NCBI GenBank assembly: GCA_014621425.1
Contig: JAANBB010000011.1
Span: forward strand, 62,001 to 126,000
Direction: 5' to 3'
DNA length: 64,000 nucleotides
Source of the DNA: Cylindrodendrum hubeiense
Taxonomy: Eukaryota > Ascomycota > Sordariomycetes > Hypocreales > Nectriaceae
Numbering within the stretch: position 1 is the first letter of the stretch; the number at the start of each line of letters is the position of its first letter. The position numbers were made by a program, and so were the translations under genes. This document shows positions 45,325-56,066 of this stretch, piece after piece. Below the pieces are notes generated by a model. It was not told the origin of the DNA. It was given only the letters and a program-made list of their open reading frames with translations, and ran no database searches.

Positions 45325-46766
45325 CGATGGGTTTTACATTAAGTTAGTCCGACCTCAAATTCGTCTTTTCAAAGGTTCCATCAATGCATTTTGAAGCCCA
45401 ACCCAACGATCGGCGATCGTCTCTAGCTAGAAGATGACAAGGATTGGAGGGAGCGAAGCATGCAGCCTGTGAGATGTGTGATGAGGGCCACGGAGTCGAA
45501 GGCTCCTTAAACCGGCGCCACGCCAAACAGCAAAAACGAAAACTAGCATCATGGGGCCGCCTGTAGAGATGATTAAATAGAAGTCTCAAATCGCATAAGA
45601 TCCACCATTCCGTGACAGAAGGCTATTGGAGAATGAGGTGGCTGAAACTCTCCCACAAACCCGCTGCTCGGACCCCCTGAGGATTTTCGCTTCCACAATG
45701 ATCCTTGTCAATGGCATTTGTCCCCCACATGCCGAGGCCACGATGCAATAGGCTAAGACACGGCCCTGGAAGATTTCTTTTCACATCTGGAACAGGGGAG
45801 TCTGGGTACACGTATGCCATGCGAGTTAGTGTCGCCGGGGAAGCCTAGGGAGCCAGGGAGCCAGGGAGTGAATACCATCGAGATCGGAGCATGGGTTTCA
45901 CAAGGCGCCTGCTATTCTGCATTTGGGCCAAACCCTCCGAATAGAGCAATCGAGGCCTGCGAAGAAATTAAGGTTAATTTTGTTGACGAGATTGAGTGTT
46001 GAAGATGCTGGACTTGTTAATATCGACGTCTTGCCTTTGCTGGTTAACATGGTCCGGTCCCCCTTTTTACCACGTACTTGACGTGACATCGTTGGCTAAA
46101 ACTTTACCGATCATCTTATTGACATGAATCGTAAATCCAACCTGTCATCCCATTAGGCAATAATTTCTAGGGTATTCCCAGCCTCATGGTCAGGGCGGCC
46201 GGACATTCCTTAGTCAAGCCTCATAGTCATAGTGGTGGGGATCACAGGGTCCGGAGAACCAGACGGTTTGAGCAGCCAAAGATGCGATGAATGTCTCAAA
46301 AACCGTCTCAAGAAGCTTTCGCCGGGCTTGGCAAGCCTCACCAAGGCGTCAGCACCACGCTGCTGGGTAACGTCAAGCTGTCAAGCGAGTCTTGGCATGT
46401 TTCGGAAATCACGCGGGTACTTTACCACTTCCAATTGGCTGGATATTCCCGTACCAAAACCAACCCTCGCCTGCGGTTTCACAACTCCAAACTCTGTTAC
46501 AAGCGCCCCCGCCACGACAGCGGCAATTGCTTCAGGGGCCGTCCAATGAGACGCTGTTGCCAAGTGCCAGTCTGCGTATACCGAACTCTCTTAAATAATT
46601 CTGTTTCTTGCAAAAGTTCCTTGCATTCCCTAGGTCAGTCTTGCGAATATACTTCAACGAGCACTCACAGTTATCTTGCCCTGGCGGCGTCTTTCATTCT
46701 CTTGCCCTGGTGGCCCCATCATCAATTCATTTTTACTAGTACATAATTATTCTTTTGGTGTTCAAA
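45325..46766. other. spacer and promoter of the fusion-protein gene
   Basis: No supported gene. The region is downstream of the GH78 gene and upstream of the large fusion gene. A short triplicated GGGAGCCA motif lies at about 45846-45868. Confidence 0.5.
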
Positions 46767-49700
46767 ATGTCCGTTGCATCCTGCCCCGTTTCCGGTTCCA
46801 TGGGCGGAATGTGCCCCGTGGGTGCATCGAGTTCCAATCGCGTCCGGTCAGGGAGTACTCGAGGTCCCCGAGGATGCTCGTTTTCCGGTGTTGCTCAGCC
46901 TGGAGATATCCATGCCGCATTTGATGTGAGTTTAAAGATGTGAAGCCAATTTCGGGAACAGAGCTAACAAGTGCAGATTCCGCGTGGTGTTGATGCTGAA
47001 GAATGGCTTCGAATGAGGTAAGCAGAGAAGTTTGCATAGTTCGAGGAATCATGCTAAATCGATGCTATTATAGGGAGAGAAAATCGATCAACCAGCTGCT
47101 TTACTCGAATTATCCATCTAAACAAGATATCGACTCTCTTAAGGGTCAGAAAGAGCTAGATGCCATGAACGCCAATGAACACGACCTGCTTGCCGTCGCC
47201 CTCGGAGCCCCTGCACGACAGGTATTGCGGAGAGCCGAGGAGGTCGGCCCCCAAACCGGATGGCGCGATGGATACCTCAGCATGGAGCATGGCTTCTGCC
47301 CTCCCGACTACGAAGAAGCCGCAGGCGCTCTCTCCAGATCCCCAGGACGCATATGGTCCGATCTTTGCGAACGGATGCCGGGCTGCAACGCACGAGGCCG
47401 AGTCAGAGAGGCTATCGCGGCGTTGCCAACGGTTGAAGGCACAGAAGAAGTCATCCCGGACCAAGCACTATGGGCTGCACTTGTGGCACTTGGTATGCTT
47501 TGCTCTATTTACCGCTTCGAAGGCAAATATGACGGAACCGAGGGCGTGTCTTCAAAGAACAGGACCAAGTGGCGGCCAAACTGCCCCATGGGCGACGAGC
47601 TGGGCGAAGAGCTGCATGGAATTCCTCTCTCCATCGCCCTGCCATTCTACCAGATTTCCCGTCGAATGGGTCGGACGTTACCACATTTGACCTTTCCCGA
47701 TCAGTCATCATACAACATCAAGATCAAAGACGCCACGTCAACCTACCCGTACGTTGCACGCTTCGACAACATGGACCTTCGATGGCCCATGTTTGGAGAG
47801 AAAGCCGAGGTGTCATTCCTTAAGGGCTGCGCCGACACATCAGGTACGTACTAATGTAACTGAGAAAAAAATACATACTGATTCTTTGTTTAGCATCGTT
47901 CCAGCACGGCCCGGATGCCATTGCCGCTTGTCAAGAGCATGTCATGACTGGCAACGTTGAGGGGCTTCTTCGAGAAATGATCCGACTGAAGGAGATCCTC
48001 GAACGCATGCCTAATGCCTTTCACTCCATCTCTCCCAACCCAAATGCTGGCGAAAACTATGTTTCCGCCGACCGCTGGGTCCGATGGGCGCTCTTCTCGG
48101 CACCGCTCTCAAAGCGATGCCCAGCTTCCTCTGGACTCCAGTTCCCGCCATATCTCGTAATGGATGCCTTCCTGGGGCGAAAGAGGTATGACACTTTCCT
48201 TGGCATTGAAGGAGTGCACCTGCGAGCATGGCTCCCATCGAATCTCCGAGCATTCATCGCCGCCATCGAATATCACTACAGAATTCCAGAGTTCGTCGCT
48301 AAATCTGGCGATCCCCGCCTCATGGGCGTGCTCGATGGCGTTGTCGAAGCTTACACCGGAGAACGTGGTTTCATGGGCGTGCACCGATACAAGGTGTTCG
48401 GCATCCTGGAGATTGCGGCAAAGACCGGCAGAACGGAGACCAATGGCGCGTCTGGCGCTGGAGATGCTTCGAGGCCTTGGGAGGAAACCCATCGCCAATT
48501 CTCCGATGCCATGAAGGAACGCCTTGAACCATACCGTGGAGAGCTGTCTGTCGAACCCCACCAGATGCGTGGCACATTTGAAGAATGTCGCTACACCACA
48601 AGAGTTTCTAGCTGTAACTTTGTGGATTCTGATCCAAAGCGCTCCATTGCTCTCGTCACACTCGATATCGAAGACACTGGCATCACTTTTCAACCTGGTG
48701 ATCGAATGGCTGTGATGCCCATCAACGGCTGGGACGAGTGCGCTAAAATGGTCGCTGCTCTCGGCCTTGAGCATCATATTGACGATCCAATCGAGGCCAC
48801 TGGAACTTGGAATCGATTTGAGAAACATCTTGCTTCTGTTCGAAGGTCAACTCTTCAGAAACTGACTGTCACCGATATTCTTCGCCGTGGTCATCTTGCG
48901 CCCATTACCAAGGAACTTGCACTGAAAGTCCATGAGCTCTTGCATGCTTCATCGAACACTGTCTTGCAGATCCTAGCCACTGAGGAATGGCCGGTTTCCG
49001 GCTCATTGGGCGACTTGCTTCAGGATGCTCTCACAGACACGCCGCTGCATGTCTGGGACAAGGCATTTAGCTTGGATAATCTGTCTTGGCTGGTAGATCT
49101 GGTCACCCTCGAAGTCCCTCGCACATACTCCATCGCCAGCTATTCGGATGATCTACTCCCTAGCACGGTTGATCTGGCCATCTCTCGTGCCGAGTACAAG
49201 CTCTGTTCCACTTTTGCCAGAGATCATGACATCTTACGGGCTGGCGTTTCCAGTGGTTTTCTGAACCCATACCCGACAGCAGATGAAGTCCCACAAACCG
49301 AGGAAATCCTGATTGGAATATCTCGACCAGTGGCATTTCAACTACCTATCGATAATATGGCTCCATGTGCCTACTTTGCAGGAGGTAGTGGCATTGCACC
49401 ATTCCGAGGATTCTGGCAGCATCGCCTTGCAACCTCGGGCCTCTCAGGTGGCAAGAACTTCTTGTACTTGGGAGTTCAATCCCGGGAGAAGTTCTGTTTC
49501 GAGGAGGAGTTAAGAGAACTCGTCAAAATCGACTTCATGCAAGTTCATGTGGCTTTCTCTAGGGACAGTCGAGGCCTTGCCTATGACCCGTCGATGCGAG
49601 ACCTCGTGGAGAGACAAATTCCTCCCCGGTACATCGACACGCTGATCGTGGAGCAAGGAGTAAACATCTGCGATCTTGTCATGTCAAAGAAGCAGGGAGG

Positions 49701-51855
49701 TCTTGGCGGGTGCTTATACGTCTGTGGCTCCGTCTCAGTCTTCGACTCTGTCATGAGCGGTATTCGGAAGGCCCTTTATACGTATCGAACAGCAACCATG
49801 GATAATGTCGACCTGATCTTGAACAAAGCCTTCGCGGAGCGACGGTTCATGCTCGACGTTTTCATGACGCCCAAGCCACTGCCTTGTAATCTTCCAACCA
49901 TTCCCATGTCGCTTTTGGCTCTCCACACGGGTCACCGACCGGGAACGCGAATGTGGATTGGCGTTCATGGAAGTGTTTACGACGTCACCGACTTCTGTCC
50001 CATGCATCCTGGTGGCACCCTCATTATCAAGTCCAATGCCGGAGTTGATTGCTCTCGATCTTTTGACAACCTCGCTCACACAAACAATCCAGAAGTTTCG
50101 AGTCTTTTGACCCGCTACTTTGTCGGCCATCTGACCCCCAAGCCTGACTACCACGGGAATAGCGATATGTCATCCTTGCATGATCTCTGGGCAGGGTATC
50201 TAAGGACAATCGTCGAGACCCTCGTCGCCCATCAATTTGAGATGTACGAGATCATGGGCGCCTCGATGGAACATTCATCTGCTCAAAGCCCAGCTGGAAT
50301 CGCCAACATCTTCGTGCAAGAGGGACTCCCAAATATCATTGCTGTCCGCACCTTCTACGGCTATCAGAGCCGTCTCCTCCAGGGTGGTTTCGCGGCTCTC
50401 TTTGGACCGAAAATGCAAGAGCTGGTTCTTAAGCTTTCATTTTCTGTTGCGAGTGCCAACGGCCTCAGTACTGAGGCAAAGCTTCCTGATATTCTTGGAA
50501 CCATCACCCGTGCAAAGACTGGCCTGGACGCCGCTTCTTGCACAAAGGAGGTCAGTCTTCTTGGAGAGTTTGTATGCGATCCAGACTCTGCCTTTAGATT
50601 TCAGGAGCGCGGCATTTTTGAGTATGCATCCAAGAGTGTCGAATTGGACATTGAGTTGCTTGAAGACCTTCGCCAGGAGGCTTGCAATGGCATGGACGCA
50701 TTCGACAGCATTGCAGCTACTATGGGTTCTCTCGACGGCGAGCCAGATTCTACGCCAAGCACTGCCCACCTATCGGCGCTTTCGGTATTCTTGCTCCAGA
50801 TACTTGAACGCATGGCGCGTCGGTTGAGCATGTTTTACTCTCAGCTCGCTCGGCTTTCAGTCTACCGCCCGGACCTAGAGCGAAACCCAGCTCGAACCCG
50901 ATGGGCACTCGTACGAAGATGCATGCGCGATGGAACCCTGTTTGTTCTGTCCCACAAAGCTGAAGATGTGGCACTTGTGAGCGGACAGCAATCATCCTAC
51001 TACATGTCTCGTGCGAACCCGAATCAGAACATCGACTTCGACAAGCTTTTGCACCAGGTCAATGAAACCATTGGGCTCGCAAAGAAGGACATTGAGGCCA
51101 GGGTGTCGCAACCTACAACAGTCAATGCAGTTCAGCAAGCAAGAGGCAGGAGCATGGGCAGCAACTCATTGATGGCATCACGAGCAAATGTTGGATCCCT
51201 GAAGGCAATGTCCAACTTTATGGAGACCAACAGAAAGGCCATCCGGAGGTTGAGCAGAATTCCACCTGGCCCATTCAACCTCGAGGAGTTGCAAAATGCT
51301 GCAGCTCAATTGAGTCTTGAATCTCGCCAGGAGCCAGCTGGTATTGAGTCGTACAGGCCTGCTGCAATGGGGCATCAACACAACAACGGGGTACCTCACA
51401 GTGCTACTCCCTTCCCACAAACCCGTGAAAGGAGTCGATCCGCAGCCAGCCGCGGTGTATCTCCTCACATGTCCTTCTCCCCTCTCAACCAACGAACGAA
51501 GAGCCGATCCCGACAGAGCTCACTCAGCCGCAGCTCAAGCCCCGGCGTAATGGGAGGCTATCCAGTCATCGGGGCTCCTCCTACCCCACCGACAGAAGCG
51601 AAGATTGCGCTGCATAAGAAACTGTCAGGACTGAATACCCGTCCTGATTCTCATTCTATCGGACACATTCACAGTCCGGTTCCTTCGCTATCATCTGGGG
51701 GGACTCGTGCAAAGTCTGTAATGATGTTGGAAAGCGCGGCAGCAAGAGGACAGTCTCCACTGCACACGAGGGGACAATCGACCGGCTGGTTACGGTCGTT
51801 TAAGCTGAGGAGTTTGGCGGAACAAAGTGAGAGTAGGGTACCACCTACATTTTGA
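46767..51855 (+). CDS. heme dioxygenase-like / ferredoxin-reductase / cytochrome b5 fusion protein
   Basis: Four exons: join(46767..46925, 46977..47017, 47074..47843, 47894..51855), 1643 residues, all phases consistent. The N-terminal ~530 residues resemble the indoleamine 2,3-dioxygenase/PrnB heme fold: EGVHLRAWLPSNLRAFI, then RGFMGVHRYKVFG with a likely proximal His487, then KTGRTETNG. Residues about 540-960 form a ferredoxin-NADP reductase-like module: RTYSIAS at 733 (FAD), GGSGIAPFRG at 820 (NADPH) and YVCGSVSVFDSVM. Residues about 1000-1075 are cytochrome b5 with axial His1028 (HPGG) and His1052, 24 apart as usual. About 500 further residues hold a helical region and a Ser/Arg-rich disordered tail. 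The order suggests electrons flow from NADPH through FAD to b5 and the heme domain in one chain. The substrate is unknown, and no flavodoxin domain is present. Confidence 0.85.
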
Positions 51856-52781
51856 GGGAACAAAAGCCGACGGAGTGTCTTGACAGGCCTGTATCATACA
51901 TAGTCAAAAGGAAAAGGTTGAGCATGTACAAATACCAAGAATAATACGCAGTTACTCGCACAAGAGCCACCGTGTCTCTTTGATCTAACCCTAAAACATT
52001 CCCTAGTATCTAATTGGAATTCCCTTTCATACCGCCTACGCCTAGTATTAGACTGAATGGAAGGATGTGATGCAGTTGAGGACGATGGAAGCTCTTGTCT
52101 TTTCTATCTATCTAGTAGGGGGGAAAGCCAGCTATTTATCCCTGGGGATCTAGCTGATCTGGATACCCTCGGATCAATGATGCCGTTGGAAGCCGAAGAT
52201 CTAGGTCATTGAGGTTGGTCTAGATTCAAATTCTCTAGCTAGGTTTTATCCTATCCACGGTACGGACCCAGGTTATGCAGGGCTGACTTTTCCTATCAGA
52301 CCCTGTTGTCTGACACCTAGGTTCCATGTTGAGATGGCCGTCCGAAATCCTACCAAACAGTTGTAGCCGATCGTCCTATGACCCAGCTGACTACTTTGGC
52401 TACTTCATAATCTAATTCTATAGATAGGAGAGCGCATGACAATAGAAGTTCCTTGCGTTTGCGTCAAGGTGATGCAACAGCGAGTGGACTATCAATAATC
52501 CGCACTCATACATGGCTATTTTTATCTCTGTTATTCTAATAGACACACTCGTCAAGCTTCCCTTCATACTAGCCATGAAACCTCATCATTCCCTGGGCGA
52601 TGTCACTCCGTAATGGAATCTGGTGTTGAAAAGAATTATCTGGCTCGTCCTTTGCGCCCTCGATTATGAGCCCCCCTCCCCCTCACTGAAATGCCCAACT
52701 GGTAACCACGGTCTTGCTAGCCCCTTATCAAAGTATATTTTATAATCTCGGAACATCTTGAACTCAATCGACTCACGCTCT
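51856..52781. other. convergent 3' spacer
   Basis: This is the shared downstream region of the fusion gene (+) and the helicase gene (-). It is rich in CTAG-containing words (about 51989-52320) and has no coding frame or RNA gene that I can support. Confidence 0.5.
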
Positions 52782-54383
52782 TCAACCCTTTGACAAACTC
52801 GCGTAGAAAGTCTTGACTCGGGGATGTACTGTCACCTTGCTCGGATCAAAGCTCACAACCTGCAATCCCTCCATGCTCGTCGCTCGTGAGAGTGCCACGT
52901 AAGCTTGACCTCTCTCGAACACGCGGCCAAGATCTACCCTCACACGCTCTAGTGTCTGACCCTGTGCTTTATGTATGCTGAGTGCCCATGCGAGGAGGAG
53001 AGGGACTTGAGTGCGCGTTGCCAGCTTCTCGACGATCCAGCGATCTGGGTCCAATGGGTCGGGAACATATTGTTCAATAGCCCATTCCACAGGTGCGCAA
53101 ATATGAACCAGGCTGTCACCATCTTGAGTTAAAAAACGGACCACTGGATGGAGGGTCAAGGCGCTGCTTTGAGGTTCACAAGCCTCGTCTTCCCATTGAC
53201 TGGAAGAGAAGGTGTCTTTATTCGCGAAGCCAATTACGCGGCCCTGAGACCCGTTCACGAGGGTCTCATCGAAATTTTGAGTGAGCATGACTTGTGCCCC
53301 TTTCTTCAACGCCAAGGATTCTGGGGCACATCCACTCAGGAGCCCCTTGCGGGTATCCTCGTTTGTAATTATCCCACCGTCTTCTGCATGGTAGTGATGG
53401 GCTACCCCATTGATTTTTCGCAGTCGTCTTGAGTTCGCCTGGTCTGCTTGACGGCGCAGCGGGAAAAGCTCAGTGGCCTCCACACCATTGTCTGCCAAAG
53501 GCCGGTGGAGTTCTCGGAACTTCTCAATAGTTGTAGGCGACAGACGGCCTTCTCGAATCTGGTTGAGCATCACAGTAAATTCTGGATCCCTCTGTCTGTA
53601 AATCTGACTCAGGCCGATGGTATGATGTATCGCCTGATTCCACATCTCCGATTCGAAGCAGAATTTTGGACTGCCATCATCTGATCCCTTCCTCACTGGT
53701 GGAAGCTGAAAAAAGTCGCCAGTAATTATGAGTTGTATACCTCCAAATGGTAGGTCTATTTGGCGTAATTCACGAGCTATTGCATCAAGCTTATCGAAGA
53801 GGACGCAATCAATCATGGAGATTTCATCAATAATCAGGACATCAACGTTCAACCAGCGCCACAGGTTGATCTTTTTTTTCGAGATGTTCTGAATAAGCAT
53901 TACAGTAGGCGCTTCACCAAGGCCGATTCCCGCAAACTGGTGAAGTGTCGTGCCGCCAATGTTGAGAGCTGCAAGGCCCGTAGAGGCTGTCACGCCAATG
54001 CGTGAGTCGTCTCCTAGGTACTTTGTCGATAGACTTCGAATGATCTTCTTGAGAAGGACTGACTTGCCAGTGCCTGCAGGCCCTGTAAAGAACACACTTT
54101 TTCCCTGCTTAACCACGAGGTCGAAGATGGTCTGTTGCTCTCCGTTCAGTCCCTCCTCATCTAAACTTGAATATTTTCTCTGGCGCTGATCAATTTTTGC
54201 ATTTCTAGCCAGTTCAAGGCGAAGCTGCTGTGCTGCTTTACGTGCTCGCTTGGTGGGTTTCTTTGCCAGACTACTCGTAGTAGAGAAGCATGCAGACGGG
54301 GCACGGAATCGCCAATGTGCAGTTCCACAGCCTGGTGCCAGTGAACCTATCTGCGTAAGCCCCCGAGCACTGCAGCCTGTCAT
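52782..54383 (-). CDS. pif1: Pif1-type mitochondrial DNA helicase
   Basis: An intronless 533-residue protein from the ATG at 54383. It is a 5'-to-3' superfamily-1B DNA helicase. Walker A is GPAGTGKS at 101-108. Walker B is IIDEISM at about 184-190. GDFFQLPPV (motif III), QIYRQRDPEF (motif IV), NGSQGRVIGF and the C-terminal HKAQGQTLERVRVD and YVALSRATSMEGL (motifs V-VI) all follow in order, so the enzyme looks complete. The first 45 residues are basic with few acids and include STTSSLAKK, a likely mitochondrial presequence. The N-terminal domain is short for fungal Pif1 proteins, so an upstream exon could be missing, though none is evident. It likely works in mitochondrial DNA maintenance and perhaps nuclear replication or telomeres. 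Confidence 0.9.
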   Translation of the reverse strand: MTGCSARGLTQIGSLAPGCGTAHWRFRAPSACFSTTSSLAKKPTKRARKAAQQLRLELARNAKIDQRQRKYSSLDEEGLNGEQQTIFDLVVKQGKSVFFTGPAGTGKSVLLKKIIRSLSTKYLGDDSRIGVTASTGLAALNIGGTTLHQFAGIGLGEAPTVMLIQNISKKKINLWRWLNVDVLIIDEISMIDCVLFDKLDAIARELRQIDLPFGGIQLIITGDFFQLPPVRKGSDDGSPKFCFESEMWNQAIHHTIGLSQIYRQRDPEFTVMLNQIREGRLSPTTIEKFRELHRPLADNGVEATELFPLRRQADQANSRRLRKINGVAHHYHAEDGGIITNEDTRKGLLSGCAPESLALKKGAQVMLTQNFDETLVNGSQGRVIGFANKDTFSSSQWEDEACEPQSSALTLHPVVRFLTQDGDSLVHICAPVEWAIEQYVPDPLDPDRWIVEKLATRTQVPLLLAWALSIHKAQGQTLERVRVDLGRVFERGQAYVALSRATSMEGLQVVSFDPSKVTVHPRVKTFYASLSKG

Positions 54384-54696
54384 AATCTATTAGATAGCGC
54401 GCCTAATTCATGTGGGGGTTCACTTGCATGCACGACCTTGGCTTGTCCAAAATGATGCCATTATATGAGAAGACGCTGAGGAAACGAATTCAAGGTAAAC
54501 AATGGACCGCTGTGGGAATGCTTTCATGAACTTCATTTTATGGAAGTGAGGGGCAATATTTGAAACAATATTGCACGTGACTCGTTGAATGCAGTGTGTT
54601 ATAGGTTGTTATTCCGCCACTTACGTAGGCACGGAAAGACTTTAGATACTCTTGAGGAAGATATACTAACTCTCATGTTGTAATAATATGGTGTAT
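54384..54696. promoter_or_regulatory. helicase promoter / oxygenase 3' region
   Basis: A 313-bp gap between two minus-strand genes. It must hold the helicase promoter and the 3' end of the oxygenase gene. A near-palindrome around GGGCAATATTTGAAACAATATTGCACG lies near 54550, centred on two ATATTGTTTC/GCAATATT halves. Confidence 0.4.
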
Positions 54697-56066
54697 TTAG
54701 ACAAACCGCTTTTCAATGACACCAGGAAGAATTTGCTGCCCCTCAGCCTGCTCACCACTGACACCCTTTCGCTGGTTCCACTTCTGTTTCAATTTGGTGA
54801 ATTCTTCCATGGTTGGTACTTCGTGTCCACCAGCCTCAAAGTCATTCTGTGAATAGCCTTCTCGTTGAAGAAGGGGAGAGTCGACTGTTTTGAGCAGGAC
54901 TTCGTTTTGGGGACGAGTAAAGTACATCAGGCCTAGACGATCAACATCTTGCTGGTCCTTGGGGGGTACCGCCACCTAACCAAACAATTAGTCCTGATAT
55001 TGCCTATAATGGAAGAAGGGAGAAGGCCACTCACGCGGTGTACAGTAGATTTGATATAACCTCCCGTAAGGTAACTGAGGGCATCGCCGGCATTGATAGT
55101 CAGACTTCCATCAAGAGGCTTTGCCCATTTCCAACCCTTAGTCTCCGGATCTCGGATCTGAAGGCCCGCAACCGGTTGGCGGAAGAGCAAAGTCCAAGAG
55201 CCCAAGTCCGTATGTCCGCGGATCCAGAGGTTGTCTTTAAGGGCATCAACCTCCTCTGGGGAAAATTTGGAATACTTCATGTACCTTAGATGGGACTCGT
55301 CGTTTTTATCCCATCTGTGGAGATCTTTGAAATGGTCTTCGGGTAATTCAAGCGCGAGGGCAATTAGGTGGTTCAGTGGGTCTAATATTTTATCATGCAG
55401 GGCCTTTAATTCTCATAGAGTGTTAGAAAATTCAATTTTGTGACATGTCAGGGGCTCTGACCTTGGAGAAATTCTCAATATCGTCACGATAAAAGTCCAG
55501 TGGTTGGGGAAGAGGCTGTCTGATCTGCCCATCCTCAGCTGATACCAGCCCATGTTAGCATTTACCAACGAGAGGATTTCCAAAGTAATGAGGGTCAAAA
55601 TGGAAGGGTATTAAAACAAACATACTGGACATGTTCCACATTTCTATCTTCTCGGGAATCCCTCCTGTTAATGGCCGCCTACCGGCAGGTCTATACCCGG
55701 TGTAGTTTCCTGCATCCAAGTCTGCAACATACTCCAATCTCTCTTCGAGGGGAAGTTTGTAGAATGCCTGGCCGAGGGCGAATTGTTGGTCCACATCTTT
55801 CTGAGAAATGCCGAAGTTGGTAACATAGAAGAACCCCTTGGTCTTGATAGCCCGGATCAGGACCTGAGAGAGTTCATTGTTGCCTTCGGGGGTGCCATAC
55901 TTCGAAAGATCGATGTTGGTTACTAAAATTTGTCAGCATACTTGAAGTAATATCCCTCTAAAGATATTGATTTGTGCCGTCAATACTCACGGTGTGCCCA
56001 ATCGAGTTGTTCCTTTGTCTCGGGAACATGGGTGTATGGTTCTACTAGAGGAATTGCGGAAGGCAT
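54697..56066 (-). CDS. 2-oxoglutarate/Fe(II)-dependent oxygenase, isopenicillin N synthase-like
   Basis: Five exons, complement(join(54697..54975, 55035..55403, 55462..55538, 55626..55922, 55991..56066)), give 365 residues. All introns (59, 58, 87 and 68 bp) have GT-AG ends and correct phase. The N-terminal DIOX_N-type region carries TKGFFYVTNFGISQKDVDQQ. The iron ligands are His214 and Asp216 in IRGHTDLGSWTLLFRQ and His272 in STVHRV. The cosubstrate-binding arginine is about Arg286 in DRLGLMYF, where the common R-x-S has glycine instead of serine. GLQIRDPETKGWKWAKP and INAGDALSYLTGG are conserved family loops. Such fungal enzymes hydroxylate, desaturate or cyclise small molecules, often in secondary metabolism, but no biosynthetic core gene is nearby. 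The substrate is unknown. Confidence 0.9.
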
